This document shows positions 7,983 to 17,663 of a stretch of 64,000 nucleotides of DNA, in pieces; the first letter of the stretch is position 1, and the number at the start of each line of letters is the position of its first letter. The stretch spans positions 1 through 64,000 of the forward strand of contig CAXGAH010000008.1 in assembly GCA_964007875.1 (NCBI GenBank). The letters run 5' to 3'. The notes under the pieces are model-generated. The model had not been told where the DNA came from, ran no database searches, and saw only the letters and a program-made list of their open reading frames with translations. This DNA is from UBA1275 sp002323515 (lineage in GTDB: Bacteria; Bacteroidota; Rhodothermia; Balneolales; Balneolaceae). The position numbers were made by a program, and so were the translations under genes.

Positions 7983-8932
7983 AGATTGTCTTTATGGGCT
8001 CACCTGATTTTGCCCTACCTAGTTTGCAGCGAATTATAGATTCAAATCATGAACTTTTGTCTGTGGTAAGTGGTGAAGACAAGAGACGGGGTAGGGCTAA
8101 GCCTCCCACACCTACACCGGTAAAAGCCTTAGCTCTTGAAAAAGGTATTCCTGTGATTACAACCTCATCTACTCACGATCCCGATTTTATTGAATCCTTA
8201 ACAAAGCTAAATGCAGATCTTTTTGTTCTCGTTGCTTTTAAAGTATTACCACCCTCAGTATTAGAGTTACCTAGGATTGGATCGATTAATGTGCATGCAT
8301 CATTGTTACCCAAATATCGAGGTGCTGCTCCCATACACTGGGCTATTGCAGAAGGCGAACAAGAAACAGGATGCACAATATTTTTCCTGGATACTAAAGT
8401 AGATACGGGTGCGATACTTTGTGCACAGAAAACTCCCATACGACCCACTGAAACTACAGGCGATCTCTATCATCGCTTAAAACACGTTGGAGCTGAGGCC
8501 CTTAGTGAAGCTTTGTCGATCATAGAATCGGGTGACTACCATCTACAATCTCAAGATGACCGCTTAGCCTCTCCTGCTCCAAAAGTATTCAAACAAGACG
8601 GACTACTAGATTTCAACCAACCTCTTCGTATGTTATACAATCGATTTCGAGCCATGACTCCGGTCCCGGGAGCTTGGGTAAGCTTAGATGGAGTTGCCAT
8701 CAAAATCCACTCGGTCTCTATGCCGTCTGAAAAAATTAGTATGGAATTACTCTATAAATATCCAATTTCAAGCAGAGAACCAGGGCAGCTAATTACTGAG
8801 AATGATCAATTATACTGCGCTTGTTTAGACGGATTCCTCCGGGTTAATGCGTTTCAGTTCCCATCCAAGAATAAAGTCAAGACATCAGACTACCTTCGGA
8901 GTAATAGATTAGAAGGAGTGTTGAACGCCTAA
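7979..8932 (+). CDS. fmt: Methionyl-tRNA formyltransferase
   Basis: A 317-residue enzyme that formylates initiator Met-tRNA with 10-formyl-tetrahydrofolate. The N-terminal Rossmann domain carries the formyltransferase signature with N104, H106 (SINVHASLLPKYRGAAPI) and D142 (KVDTGAIL), the expected catalytic triad. A C-terminal OB-like tRNA-binding domain follows from about residue 205. The start ATG overlaps the def stop. Its 3' end converges on the proline-catabolism gene, 23 bases away. Confidence 0.98.
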   Translation: MKIVFMGSPDFALPSLQRIIDSNHELLSVVSGEDKRRGRAKPPTPTPVKALALEKGIPVITTSSTHDPDFIESLTKLNADLFVLVAFKVLPPSVLELPRIGSINVHASLLPKYRGAAPIHWAIAEGEQETGCTIFFLDTKVDTGAILCAQKTPIRPTETTGDLYHRLKHVGAEALSEALSIIESGDYHLQSQDDRLASPAPKVFKQDGLLDFNQPLRMLYNRFRAMTPVPGAWVSLDGVAIKIHSVSMPSEKISMELLYKYPISSREPGQLITENDQLYCACLDGFLRVNAFQFPSKNKVKTSDYLRSNRLEGVLNA

Positions 8933-8955
8933 TTTTTACAAATAGTAAACCGTAT

Positions 8956-10572
8956 TTACTCCTGAGTAAAGTTAAATTCACTGAGCTTAAACGCAACATC
9001 TTCTTTTGGGCGTACCGTCATGGACTTTGGTTCTAAAAAGTACTTTAAATAATCTCGTCCACCAGCTTTTGCATCGGTACCACTCAAATTAAATCCACCA
9101 AAGGGTTGGGCACCCACTAAAGCTCCTGTACATTTTCGATTCACATACATATTTCCAACACGATAATGACGTAATGCGTAGTCAATTTTAACTGGGTCGT
9201 TAGAAAAATAAGCACCTGTTAACCCGTACTGCGTGTTGTTAGCAATTCTAATCGCATCCTTTGTGTCTTTGGCTTTAATGAATGCGGTAACTGGGCCAAA
9301 AATTTCTTCTTGTGCTATAACCGCATTTTCTGAAATATCAGCAAAAACCGTAGGTTCAATATAATGTCCCTCATGCTTGGTTGGAGCTTTTTTGCCACCA
9401 TACATCAAGCGACCTTCTTTCTTTCCAACTTCTATATAATGCAAAATTTTGTCTACCGCTTTTTGATTTACAACAGGACCCACAGCAAAATTTTCTTTTG
9501 CATCACCTACTTGAAGAGCCTTAGTTTTTGCTACCACCTTCTCTAGGAGTTCATCATAAACAGATTCAACGGCAATTGTTCGTGAACCTGCAGAACACTT
9601 TTGACCTTGAAAGCCAAATGCGCCTTTAACTATTTCTTCGGCTGCTAGATCTACATCTGCATCGGCGTCAACAACCGTGGCATTTTTGCCCCCAAGTTCA
9701 CAGACCATTCGTTTTAAGAAATGCTGTCCTTCTACGACCTGTGCTGCAATATCGGTCAAATGTAGTCCGACTGCTTTAGATCCAGTGAAAGAGATAAATC
9801 TTGTTTTTGGACTGCTTGCCAAGGTTTCACCGACTTCTACGTTGTCACCGGGTACAAAATTAAAAACTCCAGCTGGTAATCCTGCCTCTTCAACAATTTC
9901 AGCCATTAAATGACCCATTTTTGGCGTGTCTGGTGCAGGCTTAGCAACCACTGTATTTCCAACGGCAATAGGTGCAATGGCCATTCCTACAAATATAGCG
10001 AAAGGAAAATTCCAGGGTGAAATACTTACTCCAGCACCTATGGGCATATAGATAGTTTTGTTGTGGTCGCCCCAGTTTTCATTTAACACTGGCATGCCTT
10101 TATCCATTCGTAGGGCTTCGTAGGCATAATACACAACGAAATCGATGGCTTCAGCAGTGTCTGCATCTGCTTCCACATAGTTTTTTCCTGCCTCACTAAT
10201 CATCCAGGCATTAATTTCTAAACGGCGGCGCTTCATGATCTCAGCTATACTGAAGAGGTAATCCGCTCGCTTTTGGGCTGGAACAAATTGCCATGATTCA
10301 AAGGCTTTCCAAGCCGAATCTAGGGCTCCTAAGGCCTGTATTGAACTGGCTAATTGGAAAGTGCCAATAGTTTCACTAAGATTTGAAGGATTTACACTCT
10401 CTAAAGAGCCTGAATCTCCTTCTATCCAACGACCATCTATATAAAGGGAATGGGTTTGACCAAACTTACTTCGAACTTCTTCAATGGCTATCTGTTGTGC
10501 TTTTACTACGGTAGGATCTTGAAAATTTAAATATTCTTCGTTGCGATACTGTTCAATAGATAAGTCGGACAT
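8956..10572 (-). CDS. pruA: 1-pyrroline-5-carboxylate dehydrogenase
   Basis: A 538-residue aldehyde dehydrogenase that oxidises glutamate-5-semialdehyde to glutamate in proline degradation. The ALDH active site is complete: N188 in SPWNFP, E292 in CELGGKN and nucleophile C326 in GFQGQKCSAGSR. The C-terminal GGFNLSGTDAKAGG segment is typical of the RocA/PruA group and distinguishes it from general ALDHs. The protein is monofunctional, without the proline dehydrogenase half of PutA, so a separate prodh gene should lie elsewhere. It is transcribed alone, convergent with fmt and divergent from gapA. Confidence 0.93.
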   Translation of the reverse strand: MSDLSIEQYRNEEYLNFQDPTVVKAQQIAIEEVRSKFGQTHSLYIDGRWIEGDSGSLESVNPSNLSETIGTFQLASSIQALGALDSAWKAFESWQFVPAQKRADYLFSIAEIMKRRRLEINAWMISEAGKNYVEADADTAEAIDFVVYYAYEALRMDKGMPVLNENWGDHNKTIYMPIGAGVSISPWNFPFAIFVGMAIAPIAVGNTVVAKPAPDTPKMGHLMAEIVEEAGLPAGVFNFVPGDNVEVGETLASSPKTRFISFTGSKAVGLHLTDIAAQVVEGQHFLKRMVCELGGKNATVVDADADVDLAAEEIVKGAFGFQGQKCSAGSRTIAVESVYDELLEKVVAKTKALQVGDAKENFAVGPVVNQKAVDKILHYIEVGKKEGRLMYGGKKAPTKHEGHYIEPTVFADISENAVIAQEEIFGPVTAFIKAKDTKDAIRIANNTQYGLTGAYFSNDPVKIDYALRHYRVGNMYVNRKCTGALVGAQPFGGFNLSGTDAKAGGRDYLKYFLEPKSMTVRPKEDVAFKLSEFNFTQE

Positions 10573-10857
10573 AAAATCTGAGGTTAAGATGAATAATTTG
10601 GCTCGTAATATAGGCAGAAAAGCGCTCCCATTTCAAAAAGCCTTTTTAGCTTATTATTTTAGCGTAAAATGATTGAAAGAGTGCGGTTTTAATGGTAGTT
10701 TAGGGTGATTTAATTATAGCTTAAGTCGATAATTTGTAGCGTTTAAAGCCAGCTAATTTGGTTGCATATTTTCTTGATATGAACTGAGTATCTATCTAGG
10801 CTTTCTTCTTAAATCACGATAACTGATAGTAATATTCATTTAAAAAAGGAAATAATC

Positions 10858-11856
10858 ATGTCAAAGATCAAAGTCGGGATAAACGGATTTGGCCGAATTG
10901 GCCGAATGGTAACCCGAGCGATTTTAGCCAAGTATGCTGATCAAATAGAAATTGTTGGTGTAAACGATTTAACCGACACAGCTTCTCTTGCTCATTTATT
11001 TAAATATGATTCTTCACAAGGGACATTCAACGGACAAATAAAAGCCGACGGAGATCAGTTACATATTGATGGGACCAGCTTCAAAGTCACCGCCGAAAGA
11101 GACCCAGCGAACTTGAATTGGGGAGATCTTAGTGTAGATATTGTTGTTGAATCAACAGGTTTTTTTACTGACAAAGATTCAGCCGGAAAGCATTTACAAG
11201 CTGGGGCTAAAAAAGTAATCATTTCTGCACCTGCAAAAGGAGACATTCAAACTATTGTATTAGGTGTTAATGATGATAAAATTGACCCAAGTATTGAGAT
11301 TTATTCTAATGCATCCTGTACCACCAACTGTTTAGCACCTATGGCTAAGGTGATTGATGACAATTTTGGACTTGTGAAGGGATTCATGACTACTATTCAT
11401 GCCTATACTGGTGATCAGCGTATTTTAGATGCTCCTCATAAGGATATGAGAAGAGCTAGAGCAGCAGCCATTAACATAGTTCCAACCTCAACAGGTGCTG
11501 CTAAAGCTGTTGGTTTAGTATTACCTCACTTAAATGGTAAATTAGATGGTGGAGCTGTTCGTGTTCCAACCCCAACGGGTTCCTTAACTGATCTTGTTTG
11601 TGAAGTTAGTAAAGACACTACTGCTGAAGAGTTAAATGCTGCCTTTAAAGCGGCATCAGAAAGTTTCTTAAGCGGAATATTAGAATATTCTACTGAGCCA
11701 CTAGTATCTACTGATATTATAGGAAATCCGCATTCAAATATTTTTGACAGTGACCTTACTAAAGCGGATGGTAAATTAGTGAAAGTAATTGGTTGGTATG
11801 ATAACGAAGCTGGGTATTCTATGAGAACAGCTGATTTGATTACTCGCATAATGTAG
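10858..11856 (+). CDS. gapA: Glyceraldehyde-3-phosphate dehydrogenase
   Basis: A 332-residue glycolytic enzyme. The Rossmann motif GINGFGRIGR is at 8-17. D37 in GVNDLTD suggests NAD preference. Nucleophile C154 lies in SNASCTTNC and H181 in TIHAYT. The C-terminal GWYDNEAGYS segment is present. An AAAAGGAA ribosome-binding site precedes the ATG. It is monocistronic, with its own terminator and a 285-base upstream region shared with divergent pruA. No pgk or other glycolysis gene is adjacent. Confidence 0.98.
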   Translation: MSKIKVGINGFGRIGRMVTRAILAKYADQIEIVGVNDLTDTASLAHLFKYDSSQGTFNGQIKADGDQLHIDGTSFKVTAERDPANLNWGDLSVDIVVESTGFFTDKDSAGKHLQAGAKKVIISAPAKGDIQTIVLGVNDDKIDPSIEIYSNASCTTNCLAPMAKVIDDNFGLVKGFMTTIHAYTGDQRILDAPHKDMRRARAAAINIVPTSTGAAKAVGLVLPHLNGKLDGGAVRVPTPTGSLTDLVCEVSKDTTAEELNAAFKAASESFLSGILEYSTEPLVSTDIIGNPHSNIFDSDLTKADGKLVKVIGWYDNEAGYSMRTADLITRIM

Positions 11857-11917
11857 GTTATCTATAAGATTCTACCTATTTATTCAAATAAGTATGCAAT
11901 TTTACGCATTCAAAACA

Positions 11918-11950
11918 GGTCAGATTCCAAACAGGATTCTGGCCTTTTTT
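11918..11950 (+). terminator. Terminator of gapA
   Basis: A stem of about 11 bp with one mismatch (11918-11928 against 11934-11944) is followed by six T, about 60 bases after the gapA stop. Confidence 0.85.
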
Positions 11951-12016
11951 ATGCAGAGCTAAAAAATTATGGTGAGAGAAGTAATGGTAGATTATAAGAA
12001 TCTCATGCTGCGTGGC

Positions 12017-12439
12017 TTATGCGTTTATAATTTCTACGCTATAGCTTATCTCGGAAGCTTTTTCGAGGGCTTTGGAAACCGAGCAGTATTTTTCAACGGA
12101 TAGTTTCAACGCTTTTTGGGCCTTAGCAAGATCAATAGATCCTTTAAGTGTATAGTGCATGTGAATCCGTTTATATTCTGAATACCCTATATCGTTTTTA
12201 GTTTTTTCTGATTCAACTTGAACTTCCAGGGATTTTATTATTTGCCGTTGTTTTTTAAGAATCATTAGTACATCTACAGCGCTACACGCACCAACTCCTG
12301 CTAATAATAATTCAAAAGGGGTAATTCCTCCTTCAATACCCTGTAATATACCATCACCATCCATTCTAATCTTACCACCCATGCTATTTTGGGCCTCAAA
12401 CTGATAGCCCTGCTTTCGCCACTCGACTTTTATACTCAC
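12017..12439 (-). CDS. OsmC-family peroxidase-like protein
   Basis: The protein has 140 residues and belongs to the OsmC/Ohr fold, thiol enzymes that reduce organic hydroperoxides. The two reactive cysteines are present: C52 in GVGACSAVDV and C119 in EKYCSVSKAL, with E43 in PFELLL. The pattern resembles the YhfA-like branch rather than classic OsmC or Ohr, so the substrate is uncertain. The start is GTG, three bases after the hisE stop, so it is very likely the last gene of the hisE operon. No peroxide regulator is nearby. Confidence 0.88.
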   Translation of the reverse strand: MSIKVEWRKQGYQFEAQNSMGGKIRMDGDGILQGIEGGITPFELLLAGVGACSAVDVLMILKKQRQIIKSLEVQVESEKTKNDIGYSEYKRIHMHYTLKGSIDLAKAQKALKLSVEKYCSVSKALEKASEISYSVEIINA

Positions 12440-12442
12440 CTA

Positions 12443-12781
12443 TTATTCTCCAATATGCTTATGATTGCCTTTTTCGTGTCGCTTACGAAGAGTTTTAACC
12501 ACCTTATGTAGAGGGATTTCTTTTTTGGCAAGTAAAAGTATTAAGTGAAATAACAGATCTGAGGATTCTTCTATAGTCTCCTTACGGCCTTTATTTTTAG
12601 AAGCAATTACAGTCTCTATAGCCTCTTCTCCAACTTTTTGGGCGATTTTATCTAGCCCTTTATTGAACATGGCAGTGGTGTAGCTACCTTCGGGCATTTC
12701 ATTTTTTCGTTCGTATATCAAGGCTTCTAGTTCTCTTAAAAAAACTAGGTCTTTATCGGTCAATTCTTTGGGTGGTGTCAC
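12443..12781 (-). CDS. hisE: Phosphoribosyl-ATP pyrophosphatase
   Basis: A 112-residue enzyme of histidine synthesis that hydrolyses phosphoribosyl-ATP to phosphoribosyl-AMP. The all-alpha NTP-pyrophosphatase fold is recognised by PEGSYTTAMF, then GLDKIAQKVGEEAIET with its metal-binding glutamates, and EESSDLLFHL (about 75-84). It is a stand-alone HisE; in many relatives HisE is fused to the HisI cyclohydrolase. The start is GTG. It lies 84 bases downstream of gltB and three bases before osmC. Confidence 0.93.
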   Translation of the reverse strand: MTPPKELTDKDLVFLRELEALIYERKNEMPEGSYTTAMFNKGLDKIAQKVGEEAIETVIASKNKGRKETIEESSDLLFHLILLLAKKEIPLHKVVKTLRKRHEKGNHKHIGE

Positions 12782-12865
12782 GTTTATTATTCCGTTACTC
12801 GATCAAAAGCATCTACTTTTTGTACAAAGTAGTAGATTGGTTGTTCCTAAGGTAGGAATATTTTT

Positions 12866-15800
12866 TTATTTCTGAGCAAATGATTCTTCCCCTACGGTAA
12901 TCATTGAAATTGGGATGTACTTTTTGAATGAGTTGACGGTATTCTCCCAATCCTTAACTATGTAATTCGCTTTGGTTGAGCCAGTTTCCTTAGCATAATC
13001 AATCATTAATGCTTTAAGTTCTGAGAGTTCATGCATAGTACAAGGAGCCTCAGCAATGTAATCACTATTCACTCGGTCGCTTGGGTCTTCGTACAAAAAT
13101 AATGTTCCTCCTGTCATACCTGCTCCAATATTATCTGATGTTTGACCTAAAATAACAACAGTGCCGTTAGTCATGTATTCGCAGGCATGCAATCCAGTTC
13201 CTTCGACTACTGCGATTGCACCTGAATTACGTACGGCGAATCGGTCTCCAGCTTGACCGTAAATATAGAGGCTTCCACCGGTGGCACCGTATAATGCACA
13301 GTTGCCAATGATGGCATTTTCCTCTGCTTTATAATGGACTTCAGAGGGTGGGACAATTACCGTCTTACCACCGCTCATAGATTTACAAACCGAATCATTG
13401 GCCTCACCTTCTAAACGGATATCCACATCTGAGGTTTGAAAGACTCCAAAACTCTGTCCCGCACTGCCCAAAAAGTTCAGTTTGATTTTCCCTTTGTATG
13501 CTTTATCCGTCTTTGCTCCCGATTTAAAGGTACTTAAGCGGTCGCTACTTACCCGTTCTGCTAAATGACCGAATAAGGTAGCTAGGGCAGAACGATCAGT
13601 GTTGATGATAGAATATGATTTTTCGACTGATTCATTGACTTCAATAGCCCCTTCAAGGTCGGACAATACACGAGCATTTAAGCTATTAACGGGTTCACCC
13701 ATTCCTGATTGTTGCTTAGCCTTGACATAAGCGGGTGCTTGTAAGAAGAACGATAAATCTAGATTAAGAGTGTTTATTCTGTCTAAATGACTTCCATTGA
13801 TGGTTAATAAGTCAGTGTCTCCACAAATATCTTGAAGTCGCTCTTTACCCATTCCCGCTAGTACTCTGCGCACATCTTCAGCCATATAAGTAAACATTTT
13901 AACGATGTGATCTTTATTGCCCTGATATTTCGCTTTAAACTTCGGGTCATGAGTTGCAATACCTCTAGGACAGGTATTTTTTTCACAAATTCGAGCCATT
14001 ACACAACCCTCGGCAATCAGTAACAACTTTCCAAAATCGAATTCTTCTGCTCCTAAAATGGAAGCAAGCACAATATCTTTTCCAGAGGATAAACCACCGT
14101 CTGTACGTAAAATTATTCGATCTCTTAGATTGTTTTCAACCAATGCCTGATGCACTTCCAGCAGTCCTATTTCCCATGGAAGACCTGCATGTTTCATTGA
14201 GGATAGTGAAGCCGCCCCAGTTCCACCTTCTCCACCTGATACTTGTATAGAATCGGCACCCGCTTTGGCAACACCTACAGCAATCGTACCTATATTTACT
14301 CCTGAAACTAATTTCACGCTCACCTTACCCTTTGGGTGTACCTGTTTAAGATCGTTGATGAGTTGTTTTAAATCTTCAATACTGTAAATATCGTGTAGTG
14401 GTGGGGGGGAAATTAAGTCAAATCCTGGATTAGCATATCTAGCTTTGGCAATATCAGCGTCCACTTTAATACCCATCAACTGACCACCCTCACCTGGTTT
14501 TGCACCTTGACATACCTTAATTTGAATTTCCTCACCGGAAACAAGGTACTCAGCAGTTACTCCAAAACGCCCAGAAGCAATTTGTTTTATGGTTGCACCA
14601 ATACCCTCTTCAAAGTAGTATGGATTTTCTCCACCTTCACCACTATTACACCGCCCACCAATTTCCCTCATTGCGAGGAAAATATCCCGTTGTGATTCTG
14701 CACTAATCGCGCCGAATGACATAGCACCAGAGCCAAAAGTAGGAAGTATATGTTCAACTCTTTTTACGTTATCTAAGGGTAGTGGGGATTCGGATTTCTT
14801 TGGCTTAAATAGGTGCCTTATAGCAACGGGTTCATCCTCTAAACCTAACTTTAGGTATTCATCCCAAAGGGCCATATCGGTTAGATCTAAATCATGATTT
14901 TGAACCAATTCATGAATCATTTTTGACCGGGTATTGGTCATAGAATGTTTCTCTCCCATGGAACCCCTAGCATGTTCTTTGTACTGAAAATTCTTGATGG
15001 GTTTATAAGGTCCCTCCTCAGACTGAACAACTTCGGCTCTATTCAAAGCTTGTTCTGCAATTTGTTCGATTTCCAAACCTCCAATAGGGCTTTGGATACC
15101 TGGGAAATATTCTTGAATAATTTTTTTACCTAATCCTAGTGCAGAATACAACTTAGCACTCTGATAGGAGCGAACAACAGAAATGCCTGATTTTGCCATT
15201 ATTTTTAATAGGCCACTATCCAGTGCTTTTAAATAATTGCGTTCCTTCGTATCTGCGTCCAAATTCTTCAAACTCCGTTCTTCATCGTTTCGAACGGCAT
15301 CTAATGCGAGGTAGGGGCAAACTGCTTGTGCACCAAATCCTATGAGGCAAGAAGCATGATGGGTACTTTTTACTTCTCCAGTATCCACAACTACAGCAGC
15401 ATTGAGTTTTAATCCTTCGTCGTTCAGAGCATTTACTACTCGGCGAAGTGCGAGTAAACTAGGTAAAGGGATTCTATCTAAGCTCGCTTTACGATCCGAA
15501 AGAATTAAAATAGCGTGTTTGTTAGACACCGCTTTTATGGCTTCTTCACCAATTTTAGTGAGCTTAGATTTGAAGCCAACAGTGCCATGATTAATGTCAA
15601 ATGTGGTATCAATTACGTAGGGAATAACACGATCTAACTCAGTGGCTTTGTCGATACATCCATATAGAAAATCCATCTGTGCAAGACTTAAAAAAGGACT
15701 TTCAAGCTCGTATGCAGGGGCGGGTGGTATAAGTTCTTTTGGTTCAAAAATATTGGGTTTTTTCCCCAAATAGACTTTCAGATCGGTAACTATCTGTTCA

Positions 15801-17314
15801 CGTATATAATCAAGAGGTGGATTGGTTACCTGTGAGAAGTGTTGGTAGAAAAAATCGAAAAAAGACCGCGTTTCAGTTGACAAAACGGCTAATCTAGCAG
15901 TATCACCCATGGACCCAATTGGCTCTTTTCCTTTTTCAGCCATTGGATAAATTATTTTTCTTAGTTCATCATCGGAGTAACTAAACACTGCTTTTTTATC
16001 ATTAAACCGTACAACGGTATCACTAACCAATTTTTGGATTTTTTCAACTCTTGGGTCAAAAGGGGCATCGTAGTTATCCCTAGAATATGAGGGGTCACGA
16101 AACATTACCTGACCGTTGGCTAAATCAACTGTAACCCCACGACCTGCAAATAATGTCCCCTTAGCATCTATATCTTTAGGATCAATATCGAAGGTGCCTG
16201 CTTCGGAGGATAGATAGAAATGGTCTGGGGTTCTTGCCCACCGGCATGGCCTAAAACCATTTCGGTCCAGTCGAGCGCCGATAGTATAGCCGTTGGCATA
16301 GGTGATGAGAGCAGGCCCATCCCATGGCTCCATCGCTCGACTCCAAAACTTATAAAAATTATTGTCATGATTAGCTGGAGGCATACATATAGCTAGAATA
16401 TCTTCTACATTTGGTATACTGCTTCGGTAACGTAAAGCTTCTACCATTTCATTTAAGCTGCCAGAGTCACTAATCCCATCGCGTGTAAGAATTTCATTAC
16501 GTTCAGCGCCAATCATTTTCTCCCTAGATTTCGCCCAAGACCGATTGCCCGCAATGGTGTTTATTTCGCCATTGTGGCCAATGAGTCGGAAAGGTTGAGC
16601 CTTATCCCAAGAGGTAGTAGTGTTTGTGCTAAAACGACGATGAAACAAGCAAAAACGGGTTTCATATGCTGGATTCTGGAGGTCTAAGTAAAAGTCATCC
16701 AGAGCACGTGATTGCGTTAGTGCTTTATACACTATGGTTTTAGCGGAGAGTGATGTAAAGAAAAGGGCATCTTCGAGTTCAGACTCGAAGAGTTTATTTT
16801 TTGTGAGTTGTTTGGCAGAATAAAGTCGTTTGTCAAATGAGAGCATCGTCTTTGCTCGTTCGGGTCGTTTAATGAATGCTTGCACCATAATGGGTACACT
16901 CTGATTAGCAATCTCCCCTAAATTATCAGGATTAACGGGCACATCGCGGTATTCTAGTACGTCCAATCCAATGGACTCGAACGTTTGTTCAAAAATTTTA
17001 AGGGCTTTAAGTCTGCGAGTTCTTGTTCGAGTTAAAAAAAGAAATGCTACCGCTACCGTATCTTTTTCGTATCCCAACATATCAAAAGGAATGTCGGTCA
17101 TTATTCCGGCACCGTCCCCGGTTAAGCCATCGGCCGCGCAAGCACCACGATGCTCCACACAACGCAGGGCATGCAAGCCTTTCTTTAAATGCTCGTGAGA
17201 ATACTCTTGCTTTCTACTCACAATAAAACCAACCCCACAGGCACTATGTTCTTCACCGGTATATCTAAATACGGGCTTGGTTGTTTTTGGCAAGTGTCTT
17301 GTGGGCTTTTCCAT
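12866..17314 (-). CDS. gltB: Glutamate synthase large subunit
   Basis: A 1482-residue glutamine-dependent glutamate synthase. It transfers the glutamine amide nitrogen to 2-oxoglutarate, giving two glutamates. Residues 1-25 form a short propeptide removed to expose the nucleophile C26 (SACGVGFI). The class II amidotransferase domain follows, then a central domain, and the FMN-binding synthase domain (about 810-1220). The latter carries the iron-sulfur cluster cysteines in CVMARICEKNTCPRG and the GGEGGTGA loop. The C-terminal GXGXG beta-helix ends the protein. No gltD small subunit is next to it, so the partner or a ferredoxin must be encoded elsewhere. It sits between hisF and hisE on the same strand. 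HisF/HisH chemistry also consumes glutamine and GltB recycles nitrogen, but the link may be simple co-location. Confidence 0.97.
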   Translation of the reverse strand: MEKPTRHLPKTTKPVFRYTGEEHSACGVGFIVSRKQEYSHEHLKKGLHALRCVEHRGACAADGLTGDGAGIMTDIPFDMLGYEKDTVAVAFLFLTRTRTRRLKALKIFEQTFESIGLDVLEYRDVPVNPDNLGEIANQSVPIMVQAFIKRPERAKTMLSFDKRLYSAKQLTKNKLFESELEDALFFTSLSAKTIVYKALTQSRALDDFYLDLQNPAYETRFCLFHRRFSTNTTTSWDKAQPFRLIGHNGEINTIAGNRSWAKSREKMIGAERNEILTRDGISDSGSLNEMVEALRYRSSIPNVEDILAICMPPANHDNNFYKFWSRAMEPWDGPALITYANGYTIGARLDRNGFRPCRWARTPDHFYLSSEAGTFDIDPKDIDAKGTLFAGRGVTVDLANGQVMFRDPSYSRDNYDAPFDPRVEKIQKLVSDTVVRFNDKKAVFSYSDDELRKIIYPMAEKGKEPIGSMGDTARLAVLSTETRSFFDFFYQHFSQVTNPPLDYIREQIVTDLKVYLGKKPNIFEPKELIPPAPAYELESPFLSLAQMDFLYGCIDKATELDRVIPYVIDTTFDINHGTVGFKSKLTKIGEEAIKAVSNKHAILILSDRKASLDRIPLPSLLALRRVVNALNDEGLKLNAAVVVDTGEVKSTHHASCLIGFGAQAVCPYLALDAVRNDEERSLKNLDADTKERNYLKALDSGLLKIMAKSGISVVRSYQSAKLYSALGLGKKIIQEYFPGIQSPIGGLEIEQIAEQALNRAEVVQSEEGPYKPIKNFQYKEHARGSMGEKHSMTNTRSKMIHELVQNHDLDLTDMALWDEYLKLGLEDEPVAIRHLFKPKKSESPLPLDNVKRVEHILPTFGSGAMSFGAISAESQRDIFLAMREIGGRCNSGEGGENPYYFEEGIGATIKQIASGRFGVTAEYLVSGEEIQIKVCQGAKPGEGGQLMGIKVDADIAKARYANPGFDLISPPPLHDIYSIEDLKQLINDLKQVHPKGKVSVKLVSGVNIGTIAVGVAKAGADSIQVSGGEGGTGAASLSSMKHAGLPWEIGLLEVHQALVENNLRDRIILRTDGGLSSGKDIVLASILGAEEFDFGKLLLIAEGCVMARICEKNTCPRGIATHDPKFKAKYQGNKDHIVKMFTYMAEDVRRVLAGMGKERLQDICGDTDLLTINGSHLDRINTLNLDLSFFLQAPAYVKAKQQSGMGEPVNSLNARVLSDLEGAIEVNESVEKSYSIINTDRSALATLFGHLAERVSSDRLSTFKSGAKTDKAYKGKIKLNFLGSAGQSFGVFQTSDVDIRLEGEANDSVCKSMSGGKTVIVPPSEVHYKAEENAIIGNCALYGATGGSLYIYGQAGDRFAVRNSGAIAVVEGTGLHACEYMTNGTVVILGQTSDNIGAGMTGGTLFLYEDPSDRVNSDYIAEAPCTMHELSELKALMIDYAKETGSTKANYIVKDWENTVNSFKKYIPISMITVGEESFAQK

Positions 17315-17663
17315 ACAATATTGATTAATTATAACAGGTTTGGTAATGTACTTTCAGGCGTCTTTAACGTTATTTTACGTATCAATGTAAGTGTCCACTT
17401 AAACCTTAATAACTACACTATGGGTTCCAAATACCGTAAAAAATATAAGTTTGTCAAACTTTGTGCTTTCGAGGGTAATAGGCCATAAACTAAGAATATT
17501 AGGTGGTTTAGTGCTTTGGAGTAGTATCTTTTCGTGCCCTAACTGCAATAATCACAGAAACATCGGTAAAAAAGCGCTTTTTTAAAAAATCGCTTCCATT
17601 AATTATTAAGGGATATCTGATAAAATGACTAAATAAAAAATATTTTAATTAGAGCTATTTTTA
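17315..17663 (-). other. Intergenic region between hisF and gltB
   Basis: I see no convincing gene in these 349 bases. The region contains a perfect 16-bp palindrome AAAAAAGCGCTTTTTT (17568-17583) and is A+T-rich near the hisF end. It probably contains the gltB promoter, but I could not fix one. Confidence 0.4.

Noticed and set aside
12842..12856. TTCCTAAGGTAGGAA hairpin as a gltB terminator
   Set aside because: The stem is six bp and on the gltB strand no T-run follows. The T-run lies on the opposite strand, where no gene ends.
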